Source: Tritrichomonas foetus (taxonomy: Eukaryota; Parabasalia; Tritrichomonadida; Tritrichomonadidae). From it: a stretch of DNA of 26,800 nt. Below are positions 16,875 to 25,643 of the stretch, in pieces; position 1 is the stretch's first letter; every line of letters starts with the position of its first letter. Where the stretch lies: assembly GCA_001839685.1 (NCBI GenBank), contig MLAK01001105.1, positions 1 through 26,800 of the forward strand, given 5' to 3'. Below the pieces are notes generated by a model. The model had not been told where the DNA came from. It searched no databases and was given only the letters and a program-made list of their open reading frames with translations. The position numbers were made by a program, and so were the translations under genes.

Positions 16875-18272
16875 TTACTTTTTCCTTTGAGACGTTTTAT
16901 TTTTATCAAGAGGAGGAAGAGCCAGAATTGCCACCTCATTTCCACCAAGTTCTCTCACAGACATCTTTGAAGAAGGTTGAATTGATCTTGATCTGCCAGT
17001 CATTTCTTCTGTTCTATGAATTTGTGATTGGTTCCAAAGACGGTCTGGTTCCTTCAAACCTTCTTCTTTCGCTTCAATACGTTTTTCTTTATTTTCGATC
17101 GCTCTCCTTCCCCTTCCACGTCTCTGTTTCAGTGCTGCCATTTCAACTGCGATTCGATTCTCGAAAAATTCAACTTCATCTTTCTGTCTCGCAAACAAAA
17201 TATCCTGTGCCGCTTCGAAATCTTTCTGATGCATTGCATGGTTTTGAGCAAGCTCCTGTTGGGTTTTCTCATCAATTTCGCTCGCAATCACCTCAGCCTC
17301 CTTGAACCTATTTTGTGATAGCAGCAGCGCATGCTGTCGCCTCAATACTGTCAGTGCCGCAGAAGAACGGTTATATTGTCTAACTTTTGATGGCGACATC
17401 CATTTTTCCATCAGTTCATTTTCTTGTCTTTCGTGCTCGGCATTCATTTCTTTGCGTTGAGTGTCATGCCTTTCTTCAAGATCGCGGATCATTTGGCTTG
17501 TTTCTCTATCGAAGTTCTCTTTCCTTGTTTCAAAGTCACTTTTTTCTTTTTGGAATTCGTTTTCTGCTCTTTCATGGAGCTCCTTTTTCTGGAAATCCAA
17601 GCGGCACTTTTCTGCACGTGCAATGGCGTCATTTACTTTCATTCCTTCTTTATATTTGTGATTTAAGGCAAGCTGCTTCCGTAATGTTTGGAGTTGAAGA
17701 ATGAGCGTGTTGAGTTGAGATTCGTCAAGATTGGACAAAGATTCGCCGGCCAGCGCTCTCTGAATAATTCTCTGTTCGTCCGGTGTAGGCTCGGTCGGCT
17801 GTGAAATTGACCAGCTCCTTCTGAATCCACTCGATGTGGAGTTTCGGGCTGTGTTTATGCTTCTTCTCGGCGCTCTTTCTGGGCGTGGCATTGGCGAAAA
17901 TTTGAGAGAATTGGGTGCTCGGGTGCTGTTGGGCGCATTCGAATTGTAACTATTTTGAGATGTATTGAAATTGTTGGAGTTTCTTGGAGAGCTACTATTG
18001 TAATTGTTTTGTGAATCATAATTCTGGCTTTCATATGTATGTAAGTTGTTCAATGGTGGAAGTTTTGGTTGTAGCGATGTTGCTTCTTCTGCTGGGTTTT
18101 CGTTATAATCATTCGCGTTCGTGTTTTGCTGATTACTTTCTGGATTTTCATTATTTTGAGTATTTGAAATTAAGCCGTCAGTGATTTGATTATGGACATA
18201 TTCAAGTGGTGCTTGATGGTCTGGTTTGACTTCTGATGTTGTATCTATTTGCTGTGCTGGTTCATTCGACAT
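16875..18272 (-). CDS. Coiled-coil protein with disordered N-terminus (465 aa)
   Basis: A probable structural or cytoskeletal protein; I cannot assign a function. Residues 1-160 are low-complexity and disordered (Asn/Gln/Ser/Pro-rich, many NS and QN pairs), ending in a basic Arg/Ser patch at 125-155. Residues about 164-405 are highly charged heptad-like helix rich in Glu, Lys, Arg and Gln. Two similar segments, around LRKQLALNHKYKEGMKVNDAI (residues 198-218) and LRRQHALLLSQNRFKEAEVI further on, share an LRxQxALxxxxxxxE pattern like an internal duplication; they resemble UVR-like helical hairpins. The C-terminus is basic. Coiled-coil proteins of this make-up are abundant in trichomonads. The ATG at 18272 follows initiator-like TCATA about 45 bases upstream. 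The promoter region has GGTCAA and GGCGCC elements. Confidence 0.8.
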   Translation of the reverse strand: MSNEPAQQIDTTSEVKPDHQAPLEYVHNQITDGLISNTQNNENPESNQQNTNANDYNENPAEEATSLQPKLPPLNNLHTYESQNYDSQNNYNSSSPRNSNNFNTSQNSYNSNAPNSTRAPNSLKFSPMPRPERAPRRSINTARNSTSSGFRRSWSISQPTEPTPDEQRIIQRALAGESLSNLDESQLNTLILQLQTLRKQLALNHKYKEGMKVNDAIARAEKCRLDFQKKELHERAENEFQKEKSDFETRKENFDRETSQMIRDLEERHDTQRKEMNAEHERQENELMEKWMSPSKVRQYNRSSAALTVLRRQHALLLSQNRFKEAEVIASEIDEKTQQELAQNHAMHQKDFEAAQDILFARQKDEVEFFENRIAVEMAALKQRRGRGRRAIENKEKRIEAKEEGLKEPDRLWNQSQIHRTEEMTGRSRSIQPSSKMSVRELGGNEVAILALPPLDKNKTSQRKK

Positions 18273-18420
18273 TTTTAAAATCTTTTTGAGAACGAAACTT
18301 TTTCGAAATCTATGAGAAAAAAACGTACCACTTAAACGGTCGCTTTTTAATTGACCTTGTTAGTGTTAAATTGAGTTCTAAATTGGCCTTTATATTGACC
18401 TTTTGATTCAAATTTTAGAA

Positions 18421-18430
18421 ATGGCGCCAA
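18421..18430 (-). promoter_or_regulatory. E2F/DP-like site TTGGCGCCAT
   Basis: On the minus strand, in the sense of the coiled-coil gene, TTGGCGCC resembles the E2F/DP consensus TTTSSCGC and lies about 150 bases before the ATG. It is flanked by the inverted pair AAATGG/CCATTT. GGCGCC is unusual in such AT-rich DNA. Binding is inference only. Confidence 0.35.
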
Positions 18431-18967
18431 CCATTTATCTAAAGAAAATTTTTCGAAATCATGATTAAGATCATTATCACCTCTTTAACTAGTATAACTA
18501 ATAAGTATTTCTGATAAAGTTAACACAATTTTTAGCACCTAAAAAGGATCATATATTAATATCAGATATTTTTTTGGTTTCAAATCTTGAAATTCATGAT
18601 GTGTTGTTTTACATATGTATTTTAAAAGGAAACTTCACAATTAATGTCGACACTCATTAATTTTCATCAATTGATCAAATATTTGTTTGCAAAAAATTGC
18701 ATTCATTGCTCACAACTTTGATTAAATACTAAAATATTAAAAAGAAATCATAATTATGCTATTTGATTGTTTAAGTTTGCTCATTTCTCATGGAAACGAG
18801 TTTTATCCTCACTATTACTAAATAACCATTCAAAAAATTGTGAATAATTATAATTTATCGAAAGCGATACATAAACAAAAAGTGGATTTAACTAAAGAAA
18901 CAAACACCTATCTCTATACAATTTTTTCCGAATTAAGGAATCAAAATATTTTTTCTTGTCAATCCTT

Positions 18968-18972
18968 TCATT
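18968..18972 (+). promoter_or_regulatory. Initiator-like TCATT before the UBR-box gene
   Basis: The best match to TCA(C/T)(A/T) upstream of the ATG at 19008, giving a leader of about 38 bases. It is further away than in the other genes, so less certain. Confidence 0.35.
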
Positions 18973-19007
18973 TTTTTACAAGTTGTAATCAGCAACTATA
19001 ATACATA

Positions 19008-19709
19008 ATGACATCAGATGAAATTCCTTTTCATTGCCCAGAATGTCAGTGTACCTTTCTTGAAACTGGTAAAATGATTTCTGTTCAGCATTTTTATCAA
19101 TGCGAAACGTGCTTCCCAAATTCTAAAATAAGACTTGTTTGTGAAATTTGTGCAGCAACATGTCATAAAGGCCATAAAATTGTTGATGCTCAAATGGCAA
19201 GTGGATTTTGTGATTGTGGATCGGGGTATGGACCAGAAAAGTGTCAAAGGATGTTTAACTTTAAAAAGAAAATGAACTTTGTTAATGTGAATAAATCAAG
19301 ACGTAATAATTTTCGATTTATTCCAAAACATATTTGTTGGGCAGGAGACCAAGAATATGTGGATGTTCACATTGTACAAGTTAACTCATCTGATCCAAGT
19401 GTCTTCATTGAAGAAGAAGAAGAAGAAGAAAAAGAAGAAGAAGAAAAGAAAGAAGAAATTGTTATAGAAGAGGAGAAAATTGTAACTTTCGAACCAATTC
19501 AACCTCCAAAAAGAAGAGAAATTTCCACTGCGAAATCTCCACGAAGAAAAAGTTATGTTTCTATGCATGAAAGCAGTAGTTTTGATCGTCTTAATAGAAA
19601 GAATCCTGTAAAAGAAAGATCTAATGAATGGGTAAGGAAGAAACCACCTAAAGATGATCGATTTGTTGTTTTTATTAATCCAAAAAAAGCTAAAGATGAC
19701 ACAGAGTAG
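19008..19709 (+). CDS. UBR-box zinc-finger protein (233 aa)
   Basis: The N-terminal 80 residues match a UBR box, the zinc-binding fold of N-recognin ubiquitin ligases. It holds C32-x-x-C35, C45-x-x-C48, C52-H53-x-x-H56 (the CHKGHK motif) and the closing CDCG at C68/C70, with further cysteines C10, C13, C15 and C79. After residue 90 there is no RING or HECT domain. Instead a run of Glu/Lys (about 130-150) encoded by GAA/AGA repeats is followed by a basic Ser/Arg/Pro-rich tail. The length of 233 residues is far below that of UBR ligases, which run from several hundred to thousands, so this is a stand-alone UBR box: perhaps an adaptor or a binder of destabilised N-termini. Whether it binds N-degrons is unknown. 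The start is the first ATG of the frame. Confidence 0.82.
   Translation: MTSDEIPFHCPECQCTFLETGKMISVQHFYQCETCFPNSKIRLVCEICAATCHKGHKIVDAQMASGFCDCGSGYGPEKCQRMFNFKKKMNFVNVNKSRRNNFRFIPKHICWAGDQEYVDVHIVQVNSSDPSVFIEEEEEEEKEEEEKKEEIVIEEEKIVTFEPIQPPKRREISTAKSPRRKSYVSMHESSSFDRLNRKNPVKERSNEWVRKKPPKDDRFVVFINPKKAKDDTE
19404..19460 (+). repeat. GAA/AGA-rich simple sequence encoding a poly-Glu stretch
   Basis: Purine-only, GAA-based low-complexity DNA inside the UBR-box gene. It encodes the acidic EEEEEEE-KEEEE segment and is prone to length change. Confidence 0.75.
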
Positions 19710-19996
19710 ATATTTGCACTAAACATGGTTAAAAGATTATTTATAATTTTTTATCAAGATTCATTGATAATAATTGTGATGATAATTTAGGATATAATTG
19801 TGAAATAATAAGTTATATTAAAAACTAAATGTCATTCATGTTTGAAACCTCTCCGAGATTATTAGAACAAATTTTATAAATTGTTCATTAGCTTTTACGA
19901 TAAATGCAGAAGTCTAATTGGGATGTTGCCTGTTCTTCATTAAACAAAAAAATTGACTTCAAGAAAAATAAATCCAAAAAGATAGTTGAGATCTAA

Positions 19997-21202
19997 TTAT
20001 TTAATAAGAACAATTTTTGGATTTGCTGCATTAATAACAAATTTGCTAGAATGTCTTAAAGCAAATTGAACAATCCCAAAAATCCATAATTTGATGTATT
20101 TTGTAGTAGCCTGTTCTTCATTAATTACCCAAATAATATTACCAAGTGGAATTTGTGGCCATTTTTCGTTATTATCTAATGTTTCTTGGGCCATTTTCTT
20201 GTCAAGAATCAAAGGTTGCGGCATTTCGTTAAAACTCAGAAAATCTATACTTTTGCTGTAACGATTAAAAAATGGTGAAATTCCAAATTCAACTTTTTGC
20301 TTCATACATTCAATACAAAATCCTTTCGAAATGAATGATCTATCTTTTCTAAAAATAAACAAGGGATATTTGGATTCAGTCATTTTTTCGCATAAAAATT
20401 CACATGAAAATGGAGTTACTTCTTCTTTTTCTTTCTCTTTTTCATGTAATTCTTTTGAAACTTTAACAGTATCAAACAAAGTAAAACAAAATTCATTTCT
20501 CAAATTATTATTAATGTGATTATTATTATCGTTTGTTTGGTTATTTTGAATTTGATGATTTTCCCATTGAATTGGATGCTGGTCAATTCCAAGATCAACT
20601 TTCAGATCAATTTCTGATAAAATCAAAAAATTAGATATTTCATCAAAAACGAAATCTTTGTTGATTTGCAGGAATGGGTGAATTTGAGCATCAACAAAAG
20701 TGTCTTCTTTGAAAATAAGAGAATCAGCAGTAACAGCAAAACGAACTAATGGGGTTTCTTGAGCTAATATCTCGCTTTGTTGTGATAATTTTGTGATTAA
20801 TTCTTTTGAGATTTTATAAGATTGAACTTTATTTTCATCGAAAAAGATAAAATTGACTTTATTTTGATCAAAAATTTCTACGGCTGCTTTTTGTGTTTCA
20901 ACTTTTGCTAGAATTGATCTTGCAGCAAAAGGAAGAAGTTTTTCAATGATATTTATTGATGATAAAACTTCTTCAATTAATGCATCTTCTTTTGGTGAAA
21001 ATTTCAAATTATGATCATTGATAACAAAAAGTGATTCAGAATTTTCTGGGAATTCAAAATGATAAAAAAGATCAGATTTATCAAGAAAGTATGAATTAAA
21101 CAAGGCGATAGAAAAAATACTTTCAAAGGAACGGGTGATTGGATATGATATAATTTTTTGATTGTCACCTTTTAATTCTACAGAATAAGGCAAAGTTGAC
21201 AT
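19997..21202 (-). CDS. Orphan protein of unknown function (401 aa)
   Basis: An intact frame from the ATG at 21202 (MSTLPYSVELKG) to the TAA at 19997; a TTG lies one codon earlier but the ATG follows initiator-like TCATT. I do not recognise a family. The first 200 residues look like a globular alpha/beta domain with many Phe, Ile and Leu. An Asn-rich loop follows (about residues 215-235, NNQTNDNNNHINNN), then a KEKEKEE stretch. Two Cys pairs occur later (CEFLC, CIEC), too few for a clear zinc site. The C-terminal 60 residues are hydrophobic beta-type with Trp (IIWVIN, LWIFGIVQFALRH) and end in NPKIVLIK. There is no signal peptide or clear membrane span. It diverges from the DP gene across 224 bases that hold shared promoter motifs. 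Confidence 0.78.
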   Translation of the reverse strand: MSTLPYSVELKGDNQKIISYPITRSFESIFSIALFNSYFLDKSDLFYHFEFPENSESLFVINDHNLKFSPKEDALIEEVLSSINIIEKLLPFAARSILAKVETQKAAVEIFDQNKVNFIFFDENKVQSYKISKELITKLSQQSEILAQETPLVRFAVTADSLIFKEDTFVDAQIHPFLQINKDFVFDEISNFLILSEIDLKVDLGIDQHPIQWENHQIQNNQTNDNNNHINNNLRNEFCFTLFDTVKVSKELHEKEKEKEEVTPFSCEFLCEKMTESKYPLFIFRKDRSFISKGFCIECMKQKVEFGISPFFNRYSKSIDFLSFNEMPQPLILDKKMAQETLDNNEKWPQIPLGNIIWVINEEQATTKYIKLWIFGIVQFALRHSSKFVINAANPKIVLIK

Positions 21203-21426
21203 CAAAGATGAAGAAATGAAATTTAAAGAGCGACCGTTTTTACTGTGAACACTTTTTGATAATTTGACCTTTCATTTGATTTTAATGGTTCACGATGAAA
21301 ACTGCCACACTTAAGATATAATCCAACAAATATGGTGAATTACCACTTGTCAATTTTCACCAGATTTTCAAGAGGTCAATTTTGTTGTAATTACGTTAAA
21401 TTCGTACGTTTATTAAAGACAAATAA
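21203..21426. promoter_or_regulatory. Bidirectional promoter between the orphan and DP genes
   Basis: 224 bases divide two divergent genes. TCATT on the minus strand (21215-21219) is the likely initiator of the orphan gene. AAACGGTCGCT on the minus strand (about 21230-21240) also occurs before the coiled-coil gene. GGTCAA occurs in the sense of both genes: on the minus strand near 21260-21268 and on the plus strand near 21373-21378. No TCA(C/T)(A/T) was found close to the DP start. Confidence 0.5.
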
Positions 21427-22452
21427 ATGATTCCACAAACTTCAAATTTAATTCCACGGAGTGCTAAACCATTGAGTTTAGCAAATTTAACGCCACAAAT
21501 TTTCGATATTATTCACAAAAATCCAAAAACAACTTTTGCTGAAGTCGCCGATTTAATATGTCAAGAAACGCAAACAAACTATTCTGATTTAAAAACATTA
21601 AGAAGGAGAGTTTATGATGTTCTTAACGTTTTATGTGCGGCAAATTTTGTATCCAAAGAAGGGAAAGTAATATCTTTTAATTCACCCCAGCAAGCAAAAT
21701 CAATAGCATATAGTGATGAATATAGAAATAAGAAAGCTGGAATTTCAATGAGGTTAAACGAACTACAAGAACAAGTTAAAACCCTCCTATTTTACAAATT
21801 ATTGGTAGAAAGAAATCGAAATCGACCTCAAAATCCAAAAGCAGTTCATCTCCCATCAATTATAATGACATTTGATAAAGTAGATGATGGAAGCATTCAA
21901 CAATCTATTGATAGCAAAAAACTTACAATTGTTACAAAAACATCTCCTAACTTTTTCTCTCCTCTTCATTTATGTGATACACTGTTTCCAATAGAACAGC
22001 AAATAGCTATTCTTCGACAAATTCCATCAATTTCCAAAATCGAAGAAACCATGTTTCCGAATTTCTCAGAGCAACAGCTTCATTTGAATCAGCCAACTCT
22101 TTCAAAACCGTCACAGCAACACCAGCAGCAGCAATTCATGCAACAACATCAAATGCAATTACAACAGCAGAAAATGCAACAATTACATCAACAACAATTA
22201 CACCAACAGCAATTGCATTATCAGCAAATGCAACAGAAACAAATTCAAATGCAGCAAATGCAGAATATGAAAATGCAACAGTTGCAGCAACTTCAGCAAC
22301 TCCAACAAATGCAGCAGCTTCATCAAATGCAAATGAAGAGACTTAAAAAGAAGGAGTCACGAATTAAAATTCCACTAAATAATGCCAATAATCCACTAAA
22401 AAATGAAGTTCTTCTACATGATAAATTTGAGCAAATACCAAACATTATATAA
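21427..22452 (+). CDS. DP-family transcription factor (E2F dimerisation partner), 341 aa
   Basis: The DP half of an E2F/DP heterodimer, which binds TTTSSCGC-type sites at cell-cycle genes. The winged-helix domain covers about residues 16-85 and has RRRVYDVLNVL (59-69), the DP-type recognition helix, then ANFVSKEGK. A leucine-rich heterodimer helix follows at about 107-132 (LNELQEQVKTLLFYKLLVERNR), then the DP marker HLPSIIM (141-147) and the conserved DP domain to about residue 200. The C-terminus, 214-303, is Gln-rich with His and Met, from CAA/CAG/CAC codons; it is probably a disordered activation or aggregation region. The last 35 residues are basic. The domain order and the LVERNR and HLPxII motifs distinguish DP from E2F, where the recognition helix reads RRIYDITNVL. 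No frameshift is present. Its E2F partner is not in this window. Confidence 0.92.
   Translation: MIPQTSNLIPRSAKPLSLANLTPQIFDIIHKNPKTTFAEVADLICQETQTNYSDLKTLRRRVYDVLNVLCAANFVSKEGKVISFNSPQQAKSIAYSDEYRNKKAGISMRLNELQEQVKTLLFYKLLVERNRNRPQNPKAVHLPSIIMTFDKVDDGSIQQSIDSKKLTIVTKTSPNFFSPLHLCDTLFPIEQQIAILRQIPSISKIEETMFPNFSEQQLHLNQPTLSKPSQQHQQQQFMQQHQMQLQQQKMQQLHQQQLHQQQLHYQQMQQKQIQMQQMQNMKMQQLQQLQQLQQMQQLHQMQMKRLKKKESRIKIPLNNANNPLKNEVLLHDKFEQIPNII
22079..22335 (+). repeat. CAA/CAG/CAC-rich simple repeat encoding a poly-Gln tract
   Basis: Low-complexity DNA inside the DP gene, mostly CAA, CAG and ATG codons, giving alternating Q, H and M. The length is likely to vary between strains. Confidence 0.8.
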
Positions 22453-22814
22453 TGTATGTTTATTACCGAAAATGTTATTCAATGTTGCGAAATAAATCTT
22501 TATTTATATTAACACTTCTTTCTTTTCTCATTATTTACGAATGAAAATGTATATGTCAATATTGACATGAACGAAAGATTGATTATTCATCAAAGAATCA
22601 TATTGTTGGTTACATATGGTTAATTCTCACTAAATCAATGGGATCTGCAATAGAAAAATGAATGTTTTCATCGAATATTAAATATAAATCATGTTAGATT
22701 ATAATTATGTAATATATCGATAATGAAAACGAAAAAGCATATTGATTCTAAAACTCAAAGAACGTGAATAATATTGTTAAATAGCTGATAATTTTATTGA
22801 AAATCAAATTATAT
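22453..22814. other. Convergent 3' intergenic region between DP and CTL genes
   Basis: No gene was seen. It holds a perfect 16-base palindrome, ATGTCAATATTGACAT (22553-22568), between two convergent 3' ends. It does not look like a usual hairpin terminator, since the centre has no loop. Confidence 0.55.
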
Positions 22815-24467
22815 TCACTTGATTTTCTCGCCGATATGTTCTCCATAGTATCCTTTCAGTATTTCATATAATTCGTTTGCTGAGGACTTCAAGTTTTCTG
22901 GTGCTTCAACAAAGCAAACAAGAAGAGTATCAGACATAACAATAAATGGCTGTCTCAAGATTTCAAATAGTGCGAAAGCAAACACGAATCCAAATGCAGC
23001 TGCTAATGCTCCAGCCATAACGCTATCTCCTTTAATAAATCCATAACCTAATCCGTACGATGTCAAGCATGCACCGATTGAAAAAACAAGCATATTGTAA
23101 TCGGTTACCTTTGAAATAATGCATCCACTCATGATAACATCGCAGAATCTGTTGCAGCGAAGTTCTGTGAATCTTCTGCATCCTTCTCTGTAAGGAACAC
23201 CAAATGTTGCACAATATATTAAAGCATAACGATTTATGAAATTAATGCAGCATTCCAAACAACGTAAAATGCACATAACAATGCATCTGAGAATATTGAT
23301 AATGGTTCCAAAGATTCCATCAAGTCCAAGATCATGATCAACAAAGACTTTAAGTAATTCAATGATAGCAACAAGTAATCCAGCAAATGCTGCTGATCCA
23401 AGTGATGTTGTTGATGCTCTCTTGAGTGACATAAGAACTGGGAAAGAAGGCATAAACTCTGTATTGTTTAAGAAGTACCATGATGAGGCAACACCTGATA
23501 TAGTCATATAAATTACATAACTAAGTGTGATGGTGATCCAGAAATATGCAAACACAATATAAACATATAAAACTGCTGAAGTATCAGTGGCAGCGACGGC
23601 ATAGATAAAGAGAGAGAAACATAAAGAGATAACTACTTCAAGGACACATTGAAGAAGCACAACTAAAAAAACTGATGGATATCTGCATAATATCTTGCAG
23701 ACCATTTTCATGATTGATGCACTGAGCTTGATGTAAGGTTTGCACATGCAATAGAAACAAATTGAAAAGATAAGAGAAATGATCGGGAAAATAACAGAAA
23801 GCCAAATTTTGTAATATAATGGAACAATAACTGCAATAACAGACATAATAAGGCCAACCCAGAGACCAATTTTGATATAATAAATAGGGGCAAAGAAACA
23901 GTAGCAATCGTGCAATACGTTGAAAAGAAGTGCAACACCAAGACCAGTTCCAATACACTTCCACATTAGCTTTTGATCAACACTTGAAATTGTACCAGAT
24001 GATGAATCTGGCGAATCGTCGGACTTTGGCACTTTCGACCACGTCCAGGCGAACAAAGCTATTGTTAAAACAACAACACAGAGGAACACAATAGCCATTA
24101 CAATATCATTACATTTATGTTCTTTTTTCGTATTTTTGGCGAAATTTTGAGGGAGAAAACATTCTGGTGTTTCCCAGTATTGTGAGTAGTCTGTTTGTTC
24201 CGATGGTATAGATTGCCACTGATCGACAGAAACATTTTGATAGTGAATATTATACGGATCATATTCATATGATGGCGTATAAGCGACACCACCATTCTGT
24301 TGGTACTGCTGGTACGGCTGTGGAGCGCTTTCGACGGCATGCGTTTCTCCACGCTCACGTAAATCTGCGTTAAAGGTTGATGGCTGTGCCTGATCATTTG
24401 GGACAGCGGTTGGCGAAACTGAAGGGAAATCGTTGGCATTGAATTGAGGATTATTTTGGTATGTCAT
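22815..24467 (-). CDS. Choline-transporter-like membrane protein (CTL/SLC44 family), 550 aa
   Basis: A polytopic membrane protein of the CTL/PNS1 family, linked in other eukaryotes to choline or related solute uptake; the substrate here is unproven. The start is the ATG at 24467 (MTYQNNPQF); the frame is open seven codons further to a TTG. Residues 1-120 are cytosolic and Gln/Pro/Asn-rich. About ten hydrophobic segments follow from residue 123 to near 525. Family features are the SGVASSWYFLN segment (about 324-334), the AFAGLLVA helix, NRYALIYCA (about 412-420) and the C-terminal MSDTLLVCFVEAPENL, typical of the choline_transpo domain. A Cys-rich stretch (CxxxCxxxC, around 395-406) occurs in the loop before NRYA. 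The length agrees with the family, about 500-700. No initiator-like match was found close upstream. Confidence 0.88.
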   Translation of the reverse strand: MTYQNNPQFNANDFPSVSPTAVPNDQAQPSTFNADLRERGETHAVESAPQPYQQYQQNGGVAYTPSYEYDPYNIHYQNVSVDQWQSIPSEQTDYSQYWETPECFLPQNFAKNTKKEHKCNDIVMAIVFLCVVVLTIALFAWTWSKVPKSDDSPDSSSGTISSVDQKLMWKCIGTGLGVALLFNVLHDCYCFFAPIYYIKIGLWVGLIMSVIAVIVPLYYKIWLSVIFPIISLIFSICFYCMCKPYIKLSASIMKMVCKILCRYPSVFLVVLLQCVLEVVISLCFSLFIYAVAATDTSAVLYVYIVFAYFWITITLSYVIYMTISGVASSWYFLNNTEFMPSFPVLMSLKRASTTSLGSAAFAGLLVAIIELLKVFVDHDLGLDGIFGTIINILRCIVMCILRCLECCINFINRYALIYCATFGVPYREGCRRFTELRCNRFCDVIMSGCIISKVTDYNMLVFSIGACLTSYGLGYGFIKGDSVMAGALAAAFGFVFAFALFEILRQPFIVMSDTLLVCFVEAPENLKSSANELYEILKGYYGEHIGEKIK

Positions 24468-25196
24468 TGTAAATCTTGATTTTTCCAACTTTTGTTGATG
24501 AAGATTAAAAAAATTTTATGTCAAATTATGTAACTTTTTCAAAATCCTCAAGTCGATAAAAGAACAAAAATTTGAAATCTCTAATTCAATTAATTGCATT
24601 TCCTATGAAATTTGATGAAATGTAAAATCAAAATTATTGAAAAAGGGAGAAATAAAAGAATTCATCCCCTGAATTTCATCGGGAGTTTGTAGTAAAGAAA
24701 AGAAAAAATATCGCCAAGCTAATATTACATGAATTCATGAAAAATAAAAATTTAGACGATAGTTTGAAACTAATGACTATTCCAATTCATAGGTAAGGAA
24801 TATAACAAAAAGAAAAAGATAGCAACAGCGCAACCCAGTCTTAAAATGAAAGTTAGATCAACTTTTTTGAAGGGATGTCAAATATTGAAAATATATTTCT
24901 ATTGATTGTGTATTTTTTTCAAATATCACTTTTTCAGTTCTTTACATAAATTAAATTGAAAGAAGATGAAAATAAAAATGAGATTTTCTTTAATAGAGTT
25001 ATCTAGAATTTCCTTCCTAAGCCTCTCCAAAATCAATGTTGAGATAAATAATATAATCAATGAATTTCTGATATAAATGCTTCTGAATAATGGATATTGG
25101 ATTGTTGTATGGTGTTCTTAGTTGGAAACCACATATATATATTTTACGAAAATTATCAAGATTGGTGCTAGCAATCAATTCGTCTGGTTCTTCAAG
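24468..25196. other. AT-rich region upstream of the CTL gene
   Basis: No frame with coding character was seen. It must hold the CTL promoter, but I cannot point to an initiator match within 60 bases of the ATG. Confidence 0.5.
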
Positions 25197-25643
25197 ATGA
25201 GTCAAAAAAGTTGTCAGATGTCAATTAAAATTTCGAGATATTTGAAAGGTATACAAGCGGATAGCTTAACGTACGAAAAAATCGAAAAACACTATTATTG
25301 GCGCATCTGCTCAAAATCAAATAACCATATTTCGAAACCCGAATTCTTAAGTGATACCTATTACTATTATTATGTCATTTCCAAATTATTCGCGAATCGA
25401 TGGAAATTATCAAATTTGATCCTGAAGTGATAATTGCGAGCTCACATTGCAGATTTGTTCATATTTGTTTGTATGCTTGAATTATCATCAAAAGTATCAA
25501 ATATGACTTCAGGATTTCTCAAAAAAGATAAAAAACTTTCAGAAAATGAGCAACTTCCGACGCTGCCCATTGTGGGGTCTTTCACCTTTTCAATTGTTAC
25601 ATTATCTTTAAATAATCATAATGTTTATTATCACCATCAGTAA
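25197..25643 (+). pseudogene. Possible broken reading frame interrupted by tandem stops
   Basis: A frame from an ATG at 25197 runs 77 codons to TGA-TAA at 25428-25433. It then continues open in the same frame for about 69 codons to 25643. The first part (MSQKSCQMSIKISRY) is Lys/Tyr-rich with CGA and GCG codons and is less AT-rich than the flanks. No family was recognised and no initiator-like motif is close. It may be a decayed gene or chance. Low confidence. Confidence 0.25.

Larger units (their letters stand above)
18273..19007. promoter_or_regulatory. Divergent intergenic promoter region
   Basis: It separates the coiled-coil gene (minus) and the UBR-box gene (plus). Next to the coiled-coil gene lie AAACGGTCGCT (about 18334-18344), three TTGACC/TTGGCC repeats (about 18350-18410) and a palindromic GGCGCC (18423-18428). 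The right part, about 18440-18960, is plain AT-rich sequence with no gene seen. TCATT at 18968-18972 is the likely initiator of the UBR-box gene. Confidence 0.5.

Noticed and set aside
16850..18184. Several plus-strand frames inside the coiled-coil gene
   Set aside because: They are Phe/Ser/Leu-rich complements of Glu/Lys-rich coding sequence, with no domain and no start signal.
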